Made by a program: the position numbers and the translations under genes
From: Psychrobacter sp. 4Dc
GTDB taxonomy: Bacteria; Pseudomonadota; Gammaproteobacteria; Pseudomonadales; Moraxellaceae
Assembly: GCF_002836715.1 (NCBI RefSeq)
Contig: NZ_PJAT01000104.1
Coordinates: 1 to 42,811 of the forward strand
DNA: 42,811 nt
Direction of reading: 5' to 3'
Notes under the pieces: generated by a model
Seen by the model: only the letters and a program-made list of their open reading frames with translations
Told to the model about the DNA's origin: nothing
Database searches by the model: none
Shown here: in pieces, positions 1 through 7,756 of the stretch
Position numbering within the stretch: the first letter of the stretch is position 1
How the letters are laid out: the number at the start of each line of letters is the position of its first letter

Positions 1-2
1 TA

Positions 3-1172
3 ACGAACGCGAATGGTGATATTTTAGGAGAAATCGATGTATTGGTTATGTTTGCTGATAGAGCAATAGTTGTACAGGCTAAGTCTAAAAAACTGACTAT
101 TACATCACGCAAAGGTAATGACCAAAGTCTTCAAGATGACTTCAAGAAAGCGGTACAAGATGCTTATGATCAAGCATATTCCTGTTCTAATTTACTCTTA
201 AATGCCGATAGTATTCTTATAGATGAACAAGGAAGCCAAATTGATGTATCTAATATACTATTTAAAGAAATATATCCTATTTGTATTGTTTCTGATCATT
301 ATCCAGCCTTGTTTTTTCAGTCAAGAAACTTTTTAAAGTATAAAGTGACAGATATCATCAAGTCACCATTTGTTATGGACGTTTTTTGCTTAGATGTCCT
401 AACTGAAATGCTAAAAACCCCCTTATATTTTTTGAGCTATCTTCAGCGTAGAACTGATTATGCGGAAAAACTATTAGCATCACATGAGCTAACTATACTC
501 GCATATCATTTGAAAAATAATTTATGGTTTGATAGTGATTTCTCTATGATTCATTTTCATGATGACTTCAATGCTGAACTTGATCTAGCTATGTTATCAA
601 GAAGGGATGGCTTGAATGCAAAAGACACCTTTGAAGGTATACTTACTAAATATATAGGTACCAATATTGATGACATGATCAAGCAAGTTGAAAGGCGTAA
701 TGATTCGAGAATTATTGATTTTGGTTTGCAACTTCTTAAATTAAGCGAAAATACAATATTTGAAATAAATGAGGCCATAGAAGAGTTGTGCAGAAGATCA
801 AGTCACGACGGAAAAAATCATGACTTAACAATGGGTTTTGATAATGATGGTTTAACGATACATTGCAATAATGATGAATTATCAGAGGCGAGCCGGATAC
901 TTAAATCACATGCAGAACTAAGAAAGTATTACTGTAAAGTTCCAGAGTGGCACGGTATATGTATCGATCCGCAAACAAAAAAAATCAGATTCGGTATTAA
1001 TTTAAATCATGAGTGGCAGTTTTCAGAAAAAATGGAGAATAAGTTATCTACAATGGCTAAGCCATCAGGTCAAATTAATTTGAAAACTAAAGTTAAACCT
1101 CCGAAAGTGGGTGTTAATGATGACTGCCCTTGTGGAAGTGGTAAGAAATACAAAAAATGTTGCCGACCTTAA
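3..1172 (+). CDS. Partial PD-(D/E)XK nuclease-like protein with C-terminal SEC-C zinc motif
   Basis: The reading frame is open to the first bases of the window, so the gene starts upstream. A TTG at 42 could be taken as a start, but the residues before it (GDILGEIDVLV) continue a conserved-looking motif. The N-terminal part has the pattern of a PD-(D/E)XK nuclease core: an EID acidic strand, then a hydrophobic strand ending in QAK, the Q-x-K variant of the active site known from Mrr-like enzymes. Then follow a D-F-K-K-A-V helix and about 270 residues I cannot assign. The last 16 residues form a SEC-C motif, CxCxSGx(5)CC-like, with cysteines at 362, 364, 373 and 374 counted from the TTG; in SecA and other proteins this binds zinc. 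The gene is clearly more AT-rich than its neighbours, which suggests transfer. The SEC-C motif is certain; the nuclease fold is a motif-based inference. Confidence 0.75.
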   Translation, partial: TNANGDILGEIDVLVMFADRAIVVQAKSKKLTITSRKGNDQSLQDDFKKAVQDAYDQAYSCSNLLLNADSILIDEQGSQIDVSNILFKEIYPICIVSDHYPALFFQSRNFLKYKVTDIIKSPFVMDVFCLDVLTEMLKTPLYFLSYLQRRTDYAEKLLASHELTILAYHLKNNLWFDSDFSMIHFHDDFNAELDLAMLSRRDGLNAKDTFEGILTKYIGTNIDDMIKQVERRNDSRIIDFGLQLLKLSENTIFEINEAIEELCRRSSHDGKNHDLTMGFDNDGLTIHCNNDELSEASRILKSHAELRKYYCKVPEWHGICIDPQTKKIRFGINLNHEWQFSEKMENKLSTMAKPSGQINLKTKVKPPKVGVNDDCPCGSGKKYKKCCRP

Positions 1173-1318
1173 AAATTTAAGCCATTATTTTCTCAAATTA
1201 TTGCGTAAGGAAAACCAGGAACCATCTCACCGTCGGACAACGCGCGCCTTTAAGCAAACTTGCTATTGACGATACTGCACCCATCACGCTCAAGTTCACT
1301 CGCCACAGCCCAATCGAG

Positions 1319-2515
1319 ATGGACATCAGCTGCTTTGCCTTAGACGCAGCGGGCAAACTGATCAATGATGATTATATGGTGTTTTATAATCAGCCAACCT
1401 CACCGTGCGGGCAAATCAAGCTCACCCATTATGAATCGCAGCCAACAGCGAATAAAGGTATCCAAGCCGAGTTTGAAGTTAATTTATCCAAACTGGATGC
1501 GAATATAGACAGCTTGTTTTTTGTATTATCAGCCGACACGCCGCTGAATCAAATTCAATCGTTAGAGATTGGTATTTGGCAGCAATTACAAAAGGCGCAG
1601 GCAGAATATCAAGCAGCAGACTTTGCCCAGCAGCAAGCCAGTATGCTGATGCAGCTTTATCGTAAGAGTGGTGTGTGGCGGGTATCTAACGTCGCGCAAG
1701 GTTTTAATGGTGGACTTGCTGCCATCGTGCAGCATTTTGGTGGTGATGTAGAAGAGAGTAGTCCACAAGCAGCAGAGACGACCGCCACGCCAATGCAAGC
1801 AAAACCATTGCTAGAAAAGGTCATGCTAGACAAAGCCCCAAAACTGGTCAATCTGGCTAAAAAAGCCACGATATCGCTTGAGAAACGCCAATTACAACAA
1901 TTAACGGCAAAAGTGGCGTTGGTGCTAGACGCCTCAGGCTCAATGAATAGACAGTACAAAAAAGGCCGCGTGCAAGAAGTAGTCAATCGCATATTACCAT
2001 TGGCAGTGAACTTCGATGACGACCAAGCGCTAGACTGCTGGGCATTTGCCCGAGATCCGCAGTATTTGGGCGAGATTGGACTGAGCAATTATGACGGTTT
2101 CATTAACAACGCTCATGGCGGCTGGCGCAAATGGGCACTTGGCCCACGCATTAATAATGAAGCAGAGGTCATGAAAGCCGTGACAGAGTTTTATCAAAAG
2201 GACGGCTTGGATGTGCCTGTCTACGTGCTATTTATCAGTGATGGCGGGGTAAATGACAATCGCGGTATCACGAGAGTCATGACGGAAGCGGCGAAACTGC
2301 CGATATTTTGGCAATTTGTGGGCTTGGGTGGTCGTGGTTATGGCATCCTAAAAAAACTAGACGACATGACAGGGCGCGTGATTGATAATTGCGACTTTTT
2401 TGAACTCGATGACTTGGATGACATTAGCGAAGAAGCGTTGTATGAAAACATGCTAGAAGAGTTCCCAATGTGGCTTAAAGAAGCCAAGCAACTTGGTATA
2501 GTCACTTCACTATAA
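1319..2515 (+). CDS. TerD/vWA domain protein (TerF-like tellurite resistance family), 5' end damaged
   Basis: Residues 1-140 resemble the calcium-binding TerD fold (MDISCFALDAAGKL, then VFYNQPTSPCG), and residues 198-390 form a von Willebrand A domain with the MIDAS motif DASGS at 204-208 and a later LFISDGG strand, the arrangement of TerF-type tellurium/stress proteins. ATG 1319 begins in the middle of the TerD domain. The same frame is open back to 1181 and encodes the missing TerD N-terminus (HLTVGQRAPLSKLAIDD), but holds no ATG, GTG or TTG. At 1217, six bases after an AAGG ribosome-binding site, the codon is AGG where ATG is expected. The gene is therefore either broken at its start codon or translated from 1319 as a truncated protein. 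No other ter gene is visible. A strong terminator follows. Confidence 0.8.
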   Translation: MDISCFALDAAGKLINDDYMVFYNQPTSPCGQIKLTHYESQPTANKGIQAEFEVNLSKLDANIDSLFFVLSADTPLNQIQSLEIGIWQQLQKAQAEYQAADFAQQQASMLMQLYRKSGVWRVSNVAQGFNGGLAAIVQHFGGDVEESSPQAAETTATPMQAKPLLEKVMLDKAPKLVNLAKKATISLEKRQLQQLTAKVALVLDASGSMNRQYKKGRVQEVVNRILPLAVNFDDDQALDCWAFARDPQYLGEIGLSNYDGFINNAHGGWRKWALGPRINNEAEVMKAVTEFYQKDGLDVPVYVLFISDGGVNDNRGITRVMTEAAKLPIFWQFVGLGGRGYGILKKLDDMTGRVIDNCDFFELDDLDDISEEALYENMLEEFPMWLKEAKQLGIVTSL

Positions 2516-2557
2516 AAATATTACTGTGTTAACCTCACTATTCGATTACAGCTAAAT

Positions 2558-2593
2558 AAAAAACCGCCACAGCAAATGCTATGGCGGTTTTTT
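2558..2593. terminator. Bidirectional rho-independent terminator
   Basis: The arms AACCGCCAcAGCA and TGCTaTGGCGGTT, flanked by A and T runs, form a strong hairpin between the convergent TerF-like and THI5-like genes and can serve both strands. Confidence 0.9.
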
Positions 2594-2623
2594 GTTATTA
2601 AAAATTCTTAACTTCTAAAATCT

Positions 2624-3520
2624 CTACAGTTCCCAAAGCGATTGATATTGCTCATCAGTTAAGGTTACGATATCGATTTCGGCTAGCATCTCGCGCAGTT
2701 CTTGCCATTTACTTGCATCAGGCTTGATTGGCGTGAGCAATCTGCCCAGTGTATTATCAATAATGGCATCCATCAGCGTATCGGCTTTAGTTTTACTATA
2801 GTCGTAATACATACGGTGGGCGGTGGCTGGCTCGTTTCTGCACAATTCCGTCATTTGGTTGGTCACTTGGATAAAGGTATCTATCGCGTCCTTTTTCGCG
2901 CTATAGATTTCATCCGTCGTCAGAATCTCTAACGCCGAAAAATTAGGATAAGGTGACAGATGTTGATCGATAAACGTAAACTCTAAACCCTCATGAGTCG
3001 CTTCAACGCCTTCAAAGTTATAAAAGCATAACCATGCGCCATCTAGGCTTGGGTCTTCTTGCAGGTTTTTTATATGATAAAAGTCTTTTTGCACAAAGCT
3101 CACATTATCACGGCTGATACTAAAGCCATTTTTCTTGGCATAGCGAGCCAATATCTCAAAGCCAATACGATTGGTTTTTTCCTCAGCAGCAGGGGTACAG
3201 ATGCGGATAGGCTGATTGTTTTCTAGCTTGCCCATACTAGACTGCTGCATCAATATGCCGCCATCGGTCTCAAAAAAGCAGCCTAGCGCACGTAAATTAG
3301 GCGCGTAATGCTCAAACAGATGGATAGGCTCATTGACATGCAGATCGATACTTTGGTTCTGTAATTCGGCAAAGCCATCATAGTGGTCATCTGGCTCGAT
3401 GATAGTAATATCAATCCCTGCCTGCTCATACGCGCCCGTGGTCACACCAGCGATAAAGGGCAGATGATCAGGGTTTAAAAACCATTCGAGGGTCAGAGTA
3501 AGTTTGGTGGTCGGCTGCAT
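2624..3520 (-). CDS. THI5/NMT1-like substrate-binding-fold protein, thiamine regulated
   Basis: This 298-residue protein has the opening typical of the NMT1/THI5 and ThiY group (LTLEWFLNPDHLPFIAGV, then a GAYEQAGIDITIIEP strand) and the two-lobed periplasmic-binding fold of that family. It has no signal peptide or lipobox, so it should stay in the cytoplasm unless the start is wrong. No permease or ATPase gene is adjacent. A TPP riboswitch about 185 nt upstream ties it to thiamine or pyrimidine-precursor supply. Aligned by eye to yeast Thi5, the donor histidine region (PIHLF) is kept, but the PLP lysine four residues before it is Asn, and the CCCFC cluster is absent. I therefore favour a ligand-binding or altered role over a classical Thi5 HMP-P synthase, without certainty. 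The start is supported by an AAGGAAAC sequence just upstream of the ATG. Confidence 0.8.
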   Translation of the reverse strand: MQPTTKLTLTLEWFLNPDHLPFIAGVTTGAYEQAGIDITIIEPDDHYDGFAELQNQSIDLHVNEPIHLFEHYAPNLRALGCFFETDGGILMQQSSMGKLENNQPIRICTPAAEEKTNRIGFEILARYAKKNGFSISRDNVSFVQKDFYHIKNLQEDPSLDGAWLCFYNFEGVEATHEGLEFTFIDQHLSPYPNFSALEILTTDEIYSAKKDAIDTFIQVTNQMTELCRNEPATAHRMYYDYSKTKADTLMDAIIDNTLGRLLTPIKPDASKWQELREMLAEIDIVTLTDEQYQSLWEL

Positions 3521-3704
3521 GGTTGTTTCCTTTTAAGTATAGAAAACAATCAGACTGATACGATTAAGTAAAACAAGAAAGGCCAAATAAGAAAAGTGAA
3601 GTCTCGATGCTAATTGTCAGATGCTCGGCGTTTGATCTGGTTATCACTACCAGTACGTCATCTATAGACTGCTCTTATTTATAGACCTCTGAGGGTATGT
3701 CACG

Positions 3705-3806
3705 CTTGTTTCCTACGTCAGTGCTAACTGCTTCAGGTTCACGGGTGTGTCTCAGCGATGATGTGGGCTGTGTCTACAGCATTAAATCAAAGCACCCCGA
3801 CAAGAT
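3705..3806 (-). promoter_or_regulatory. TPP (THI-box) riboswitch
   Basis: Read on the minus strand, the segment shows the conserved thiamine pyrophosphate aptamer in order: a CTTGT P1 strand (3806-3802) followed by CGGGGTGC, the pyrimidine-sensor motif CTGAGA (3755-3750), ACCC, GAACCTGA (3740-3733), then GACGTAGGAA (near 3719-3710), and ACAAG (3709-3705) closing P1. An extra hairpin (GCTGT/ACAGC) occupies the variable P3a position. It lies in the leader of the THI5-like gene. No U-tract terminator is obvious between aptamer and gene, so control may be at translation or through a weaker structure. Confidence 0.92.
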
Positions 3807-4210
3807 TGATTGGTATTGCATTGTTTCTGAGTAGTACTGCTGTTTTTGATCAGTACTGCGAATGGCTATTATCGATAGCTAATGCGTCATCATAGACGAC
3901 TTACGAGACGTGATGCAAGCGTATCGGGAAAGACGATGGCAGGTGATGACTGGTGTTCGTTAACCGCTCTTTATGATAGCTGTTGTTTATCACGGCTTGT
4001 CGTAACTTTTTATAAGGGCTTTCAATCGACATGTTAATAAAAGACTGCAGTATTTATCATTGGTACTTACCCAATTACTAACCAAACACACCTATCAATA
4101 GCAAAAACCTTATATAAATAGTCTTGTGCGTAGACGGGCGATATTGCATGATTAGCCTTCTATACCGCTGCTTATATAATAGGCGTTACTCTAGACAATC
4201 GACATTTGGC
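3807..4210. other. Intergenic region upstream of the riboswitch and ybaN
   Basis: About 400 bases without a convincing gene. It should contain the divergent promoters for the riboswitch transcript (minus strand) and for ybaN (plus strand). AGTACTGC occurs twice (near 3832 and 3852). I could not single out promoter boxes. Confidence 0.4.
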
Positions 4211-4258
4211 ATAACTGACAACTTACATGACCGACAACTTATATGACCGATAATAAAA
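4211..4258 (+). repeat. Three tandem 16-nt units across the ybaN start
   Basis: The units ATAACTGACAACTTAC, ATGACCGACAACTTAT and ATGACCGATAATAAAA stand head to tail. The second duplicates the start region and opens a mini-ORF of eight codons (ATG 4227, MTDNLYDR) that ends one base pair register away within the ybaN coding start; the third contains the ybaN ATG at 4243. Confidence 0.7.
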
Positions 4259-4665
4259 AAGTGTTCTATTACCGACCTAAGACCGATCAATCCAATAGCC
4301 CAATGCTGCGTTGGACCTTTGTGACGCTTGGTTGGTTGTTTTTTATCTTAGGTATTATCGGTATATTGTTGCCAGTGATGCCCACCGCGCCTTTTATCCT
4401 GTTAGCAGCAGGCTGCTGGGCGCGTAGTTCTCGACGCTTTCATTTTTGGCTAATTAATCATAAATATTTTGGTAAATTCGTCCGTGATTGGGAAGAAAAT
4501 CATGCCGTTCCGCTTTATGCCAAGTGTTTAGCGACGGTTATGATGGCAGCATCGACAATTATGTTATTTTATCGTTTGCCTGCCGATATGATGTGGATGG
4601 CATGGGCGGTAGCCGCTGTCTGTAGTGGGGTAGCGATATATTTGTTCCGTTTACCAAATGCCTAA
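4243..4665 (+). CDS. ybaN: YbaN-family (DUF454) small inner-membrane protein
   Basis: A 140-residue protein with hydrophobic segments near residues 25-60 and 100-138 and the family signature GIIGILLPVMPTAPFILLAA followed by CWARSS, a W-L-I-N-H loop and a cytoplasmic F-V-R-D-W-E motif. This matches the DUF454/YbaN family, whose biochemical function is unknown. No good Shine-Dalgarno sequence precedes ATG 4243; instead the start sits in a 16-nt tandem repeat. The gene stands alone, between the thiamine-regulated gene and the cold-shock gene. Confidence 0.85.
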   Translation: MTDNKKVFYYRPKTDQSNSPMLRWTFVTLGWLFFILGIIGILLPVMPTAPFILLAAGCWARSSRRFHFWLINHKYFGKFVRDWEENHAVPLYAKCLATVMMAASTIMLFYRLPADMMWMAWAVAAVCSGVAIYLFRLPNA

Positions 4666-4732
4666 ATCCGTTGCAGTTTGCGCCAAAATCAGCCAATAAA
4701 CGGCTCTGGTTACACGAAACATGAGATAAGAC

Positions 4733-4761
4733 TTGCGATACTGGGATGTACCCCTTATAAT
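4733..4761 (+). promoter_or_regulatory. Probable sigma-70 promoter of the cold-shock gene
   Basis: TTGCGA (4733-4738) and TATAAT (4756-4761) are separated by exactly 17 bases. Transcription from near 4768 would give a leader of about 140 nt before the cold-shock start, similar in length to the long regulatory leaders of cspA-type genes. A second TATAAT at 4815-4820 has no good -35 box. Confidence 0.6.
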
Positions 4762-4908
4762 ATGCCCAAGCTTAAGAGCAGTTCTGCACCAAATCATTAC
4801 CTCGTAGTATTAGTTATAATCCTTCGTTTTAATATTTATCGTTCAGTAGCTATTTGCAAGCGTTACCGGTCACTAGACCATTAATAAATTTAAAAGTAGG
4901 ATTATACT

Positions 4909-5118
4909 ATGTCAGACGTTCAAAAAGGTACAGTTAAGTGGTTCAACGAAGCTAAAGGCTTTGGTTTTATCGCTCCAGAAACTGGCGCAGACGTTTTTGC
5001 TCATTACAGCGAAATCACTGGTTCAGGTTTCAAAACTTTGGCTGAAGGCCAAGAAGTTGAGTTCACTGTAACTCAAGGCCAAAAAGGCCCACAAGCACAT
5101 AACATCGTTGCTATCTAA
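4909..5118 (+). CDS. CspA-family cold-shock protein
   Basis: A 69-residue single cold-shock domain that binds single-stranded RNA/DNA and melts RNA secondary structure. It opens [15 protein letters not shown], containing RNP1 (KGFGFI), and has an RNP2-like VFAHYSEI, where the more common form is VFVHFS. The length is that of the family. The upstream TAGGAT serves as ribosome-binding site. A long leader and an own terminator make it a monocistronic unit. Several paralogs are normal in psychrotolerant bacteria, so no specific csp letter is assigned. Confidence 0.95.
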   Translation: MSDVQKGTVKWFNEAKGFGFIAPETGADVFAHYSEITGSGFKTLAEGQEVEFTVTQGQKGPQAHNIVAI

Positions 5119-5158
5119 TTTGTCTTTATAGACAGATAGATGAATAGATGTAGAAAAG

Positions 5159-5182
5159 CGAACCTTCGGGTTCGTTTTTTTT
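5159..5182 (+). terminator. Terminator of the cold-shock gene
   Basis: CGAACC and GGTTCG are closed by a TTCG tetraloop and followed by eight T residues. Confidence 0.9.
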
Positions 5183-5276
5183 CGTCTGCGATTTAATATT
5201 TAAGATATGAGTACTTAAGCGAGTAGAAGTCTTATTTGAAAGATTTTAACTAATCATATTAGACCGCGACCAATGC

Positions 5277-5313
5277 AAAAAGGCCTCTAGCTATTTATAA
5301 CTAGAGGCCTTTT
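5277..5313. terminator. Terminator of the YeiH-type gene
   Basis: The arms AAAGGCCTCTAG and CTAGAGGCCTTT form a perfect 12-bp stem around a 10-base loop, with A and T runs on either side. It lies just past the stop of the minus-strand exporter gene. Confidence 0.85.
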
Positions 5314-5358
5314 ATGTTGTGCAATGAAGTAATAAGCTAAAAATGAACAGTCGAATTA

Positions 5359-6480
5359 TTATATAAAGCTAATGCCGATATTGATCAGACCACCGCCCAG
5401 TATCAACCAACCAAACATAATGGCACCCAATATAAGCGGTCTAACGCCAGCTTGCTTGATCGCACTTAGATGCGTGGTCAGACCTAATGCAAACATGGCC
5501 ATCGTAAGTAGCACATCGTCCAACATAACCATACTGCGTACGATACTCTCAGACATCGGCACCCAAGTATGTATCAACACAATGCCGATAAAGATAAACG
5601 CAAACCATGGCACTTTAACTTGTTTGACACGAGTCATAAATGACGCCGTCTCGTCTTTATTATCTTCTTCTACAGCTGCACTATCTATGGTGCGCTCTTT
5701 GGTTAGCGCAAACGATAACACAAGCAGGAAAGGCGCGAGCATCATAACGCGTATCATCTTGGTCACGACTGCGGTATCGCCAATCTCAGTATTGATTGCA
5801 TTACCTGCGACTACGACTTGTGCCACTTCATGAACGGTTGAGCCAGTATACATGCCGTATTGCTGGGCGCTGAGCCAAGGCTGTAACCAACCGAGATGAT
5901 ATAAAAAAGGATAGAGCAGCATCGCGATAGTGCCAAAAACTACCACGGTTGCCACGGCGATAGTGACCTTGTGAGCTTGCGCGTTGACGACTGGCTCTGC
6001 AGCAATAACGGCAGCAGCACCGCAAATACTTGCCCCTGAGCCAATCAAAATCACCGTTTCTTTATCAACTTTTAACCATCTAGTACCCAGCCAATAGGTC
6101 AGCAAAAAGGTTGACGTCAGTACCAGTGCATCAGTCATAATCGCTGGCATACCGACGCTCGCAACTTGAGTCATGGTCAGCTTAAATCCATAAAACATAA
6201 TCGCAAGTCGCAATATCTGACCTTTGGCAAAGCAAACGCCACCGTTTAAACGTTCAGCGAATTTAGGATAGATGGTATTGCCTAATATCATGCCTAGCAA
6301 AATCGCTAGCGTTAAAGAGGATAGTCCAACGATACGTCCGTTTGACCATACATCCAGACTACTGTCCAACCATAAGCAAAATAAACTACCAATCAGAACG
6401 ACTACCAATCCCGCCAAGTGACGGTGATTAGGGGTATAGTTGTGAACGGAGTTGCTGACTGATTGGACGAGTGTGTGCAT
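5359..6480 (-). CDS. yeiH: YeiH/UPF0324-family putative sulfate exporter
   Basis: A 373-residue polytopic membrane protein with about ten hydrophobic segments. Family hallmarks include LAILLGMILGNTIYP, LRLAIMFYGFKLTMTQ, GSGASICGAAAVIA and the GSTVHEVAQVVVAG motif. These place it in the UPF0324 (Cons_hypoth698) family, annotated as putative sulfate exporters; the substrate here is not shown. It is divergent from a LysR-type regulator, the same arrangement as yeiH/yeiE in enterobacteria, which suggests that regulator controls it. Confidence 0.88.
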   Translation of the reverse strand: MHTLVQSVSNSVHNYTPNHRHLAGLVVVLIGSLFCLWLDSSLDVWSNGRIVGLSSLTLAILLGMILGNTIYPKFAERLNGGVCFAKGQILRLAIMFYGFKLTMTQVASVGMPAIMTDALVLTSTFLLTYWLGTRWLKVDKETVILIGSGASICGAAAVIAAEPVVNAQAHKVTIAVATVVVFGTIAMLLYPFLYHLGWLQPWLSAQQYGMYTGSTVHEVAQVVVAGNAINTEIGDTAVVTKMIRVMMLAPFLLVLSFALTKERTIDSAAVEEDNKDETASFMTRVKQVKVPWFAFIFIGIVLIHTWVPMSESIVRSMVMLDDVLLTMAMFALGLTTHLSAIKQAGVRPLILGAIMFGWLILGGGLINIGISFI

Positions 6481-6513
6481 GACGCGGCATCCTATTACTT
6501 ATATTAAGATAAG

Positions 6514-6525
6514 CATAAGCTTATG
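6514..6525. promoter_or_regulatory. Palindrome, candidate LysR-type operator
   Basis: The perfect 12-bp palindrome CATAAGCTTATG lies 34 bases upstream of the exporter start in the divergent region, where the LysR-type regulator would be expected to bind. The assignment is inferred from position and symmetry only. Confidence 0.35.
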
Positions 6526-6700
6526 AATAGACAGTATATGCCTGCTATATTTATAATAAAAACAGATTAATAAGATATAAGCTATCGATTTTTTAGGTTA
6601 AAGTTTATGATAGAAGTCGATGTACCGCGCATAAGCATCAAAAAAGACAAACGTCACGAATAAAACAGCGCAAAAACTGGCATAAGGCAATATCAATATT

Positions 6701-7636
6701 ATGAAAAAATCTGTGCAGACAGTGCCAAAGATTACGCTTAAGCAGCTTGCTGTTTTTGTCAGTATTTATCAGACAGGTAGCACCAGTCGCGCCAGTGAGG
6801 AGCTGCATTTATCACAATCAGCAGTCAGCAGCGCACTGACAGAGTTAGAGTCTAGACTACAGATGCCGCTATTTGAGCGCGTCGGTCGCAGGCTTAATCA
6901 ACATCCCAATGCCCATCCTATTTATATACAGGCACAGGCTATCTTGGGTCAGTCGCTCACGCTTGAGCATTATCATCAATATCAAGCAGGACAGATTCAC
7001 ATCGGTGCTAGTACCACTATCGGCAACTATGTGCTGCCATCTTTACTTGGTAAGCTGTATGAGGCGCTGCCCGATGCCAATGTCGATATGTATATTGCCA
7101 ATACGCAAGAGGTAGTGAGCGAGGTTGAGCAACTAAATATCGATATCGCGCTGGTAGAAGGAATGCCGCGTCCAGTAGATATGAAAGCCATTGAGCAGCG
7201 TGAATGGCGTACCGATACGCTAGTGATATTTGCCAAGCGCGATAGCAAGTGGCTAAAGGGTATAGCTACCTATAGCGAAGACGAGGACTGCTATCAGATG
7301 AGTATTAATCAGCTAGCGCAGTTGCCGTTACTGGTGCGTGAGGCAGGGTCAGGCACACGGCAGATTATCGACGAGCAGTTGCTTAAGTATCTACCCAATG
7401 CAGAAGTGGTAAAGGCGATACATCAGTCTGAGGCCATCAAACACATGGTGAGTGCAGATATTGGTCTTGGTTGTCTATCGCAGCATGTGATTGAGACGGA
7501 ATTGGCGACAGGTGAGCTGGTACAAGTAAATGTAGCGGGAATTGATTTATCGCGTACATGGTGGCTGGTCTGGCACAAAGCTCGGCACCAGAGCCCCATT
7601 TGGCAAACCTTTATAGATATTATTCAACAAGATTAA
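6701..7636 (+). CDS. LysR-family transcriptional regulator (YeiE/CysB-like)
   Basis: A 311-residue regulator. Residues 11-70 form the winged helix-turn-helix (LKQLAVFVSIYQTGSTSRAS then LSQSAVSSALTELES), followed by the linker helix and a two-lobed effector domain beginning at QIHIGASTTIGNYVLPSLLG. The T-S-T-IGNY pattern and the G-S-G-T-R motif (LVREAGSGTRQII) are those of the CysB/YeiE branch. It is divergent from the exporter at 5359-6480 with 220 bases between starts. The likely target is that exporter and itself. A strong terminator follows. Confidence 0.9.
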   Translation: MKKSVQTVPKITLKQLAVFVSIYQTGSTSRASEELHLSQSAVSSALTELESRLQMPLFERVGRRLNQHPNAHPIYIQAQAILGQSLTLEHYHQYQAGQIHIGASTTIGNYVLPSLLGKLYEALPDANVDMYIANTQEVVSEVEQLNIDIALVEGMPRPVDMKAIEQREWRTDTLVIFAKRDSKWLKGIATYSEDEDCYQMSINQLAQLPLLVREAGSGTRQIIDEQLLKYLPNAEVVKAIHQSEAIKHMVSADIGLGCLSQHVIETELATGELVQVNVAGIDLSRTWWLVWHKARHQSPIWQTFIDIIQQD

Positions 7637-7673
7637 ATGATGAGATTGTATGAACCTAAAATCTATTAGCCAT

Positions 7674-7711
7674 AAAAAAGCGCAGCGTTGTAGTTTACGC
7701 TGCGCTTTTTT
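7674..7711. terminator. Terminator between LysR and usp genes
   Basis: GCGCAGCGT and ACGCTGCGC form a 9-bp GC-rich stem flanked by A and T runs, usable on both strands between convergent genes. Confidence 0.9.
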
Positions 7712-7756
7712 GTTTAGGATATGCTCTAGATAACATAAGACAATCAAAGCGTATTG

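Noticed and set aside
1..2515. Complete defence island or tellurite operon at the left edge
   Set aside because: Only one partial nuclease-like gene and one TerF-like gene are visible; no other defence or ter gene is in the window.
4678..4884. 68-codon open frame starting with TTG before the cold-shock gene
   Set aside because: It overlaps the likely promoter and leader of the cold-shock gene, has no ribosome-binding site and no recognisable protein pattern.
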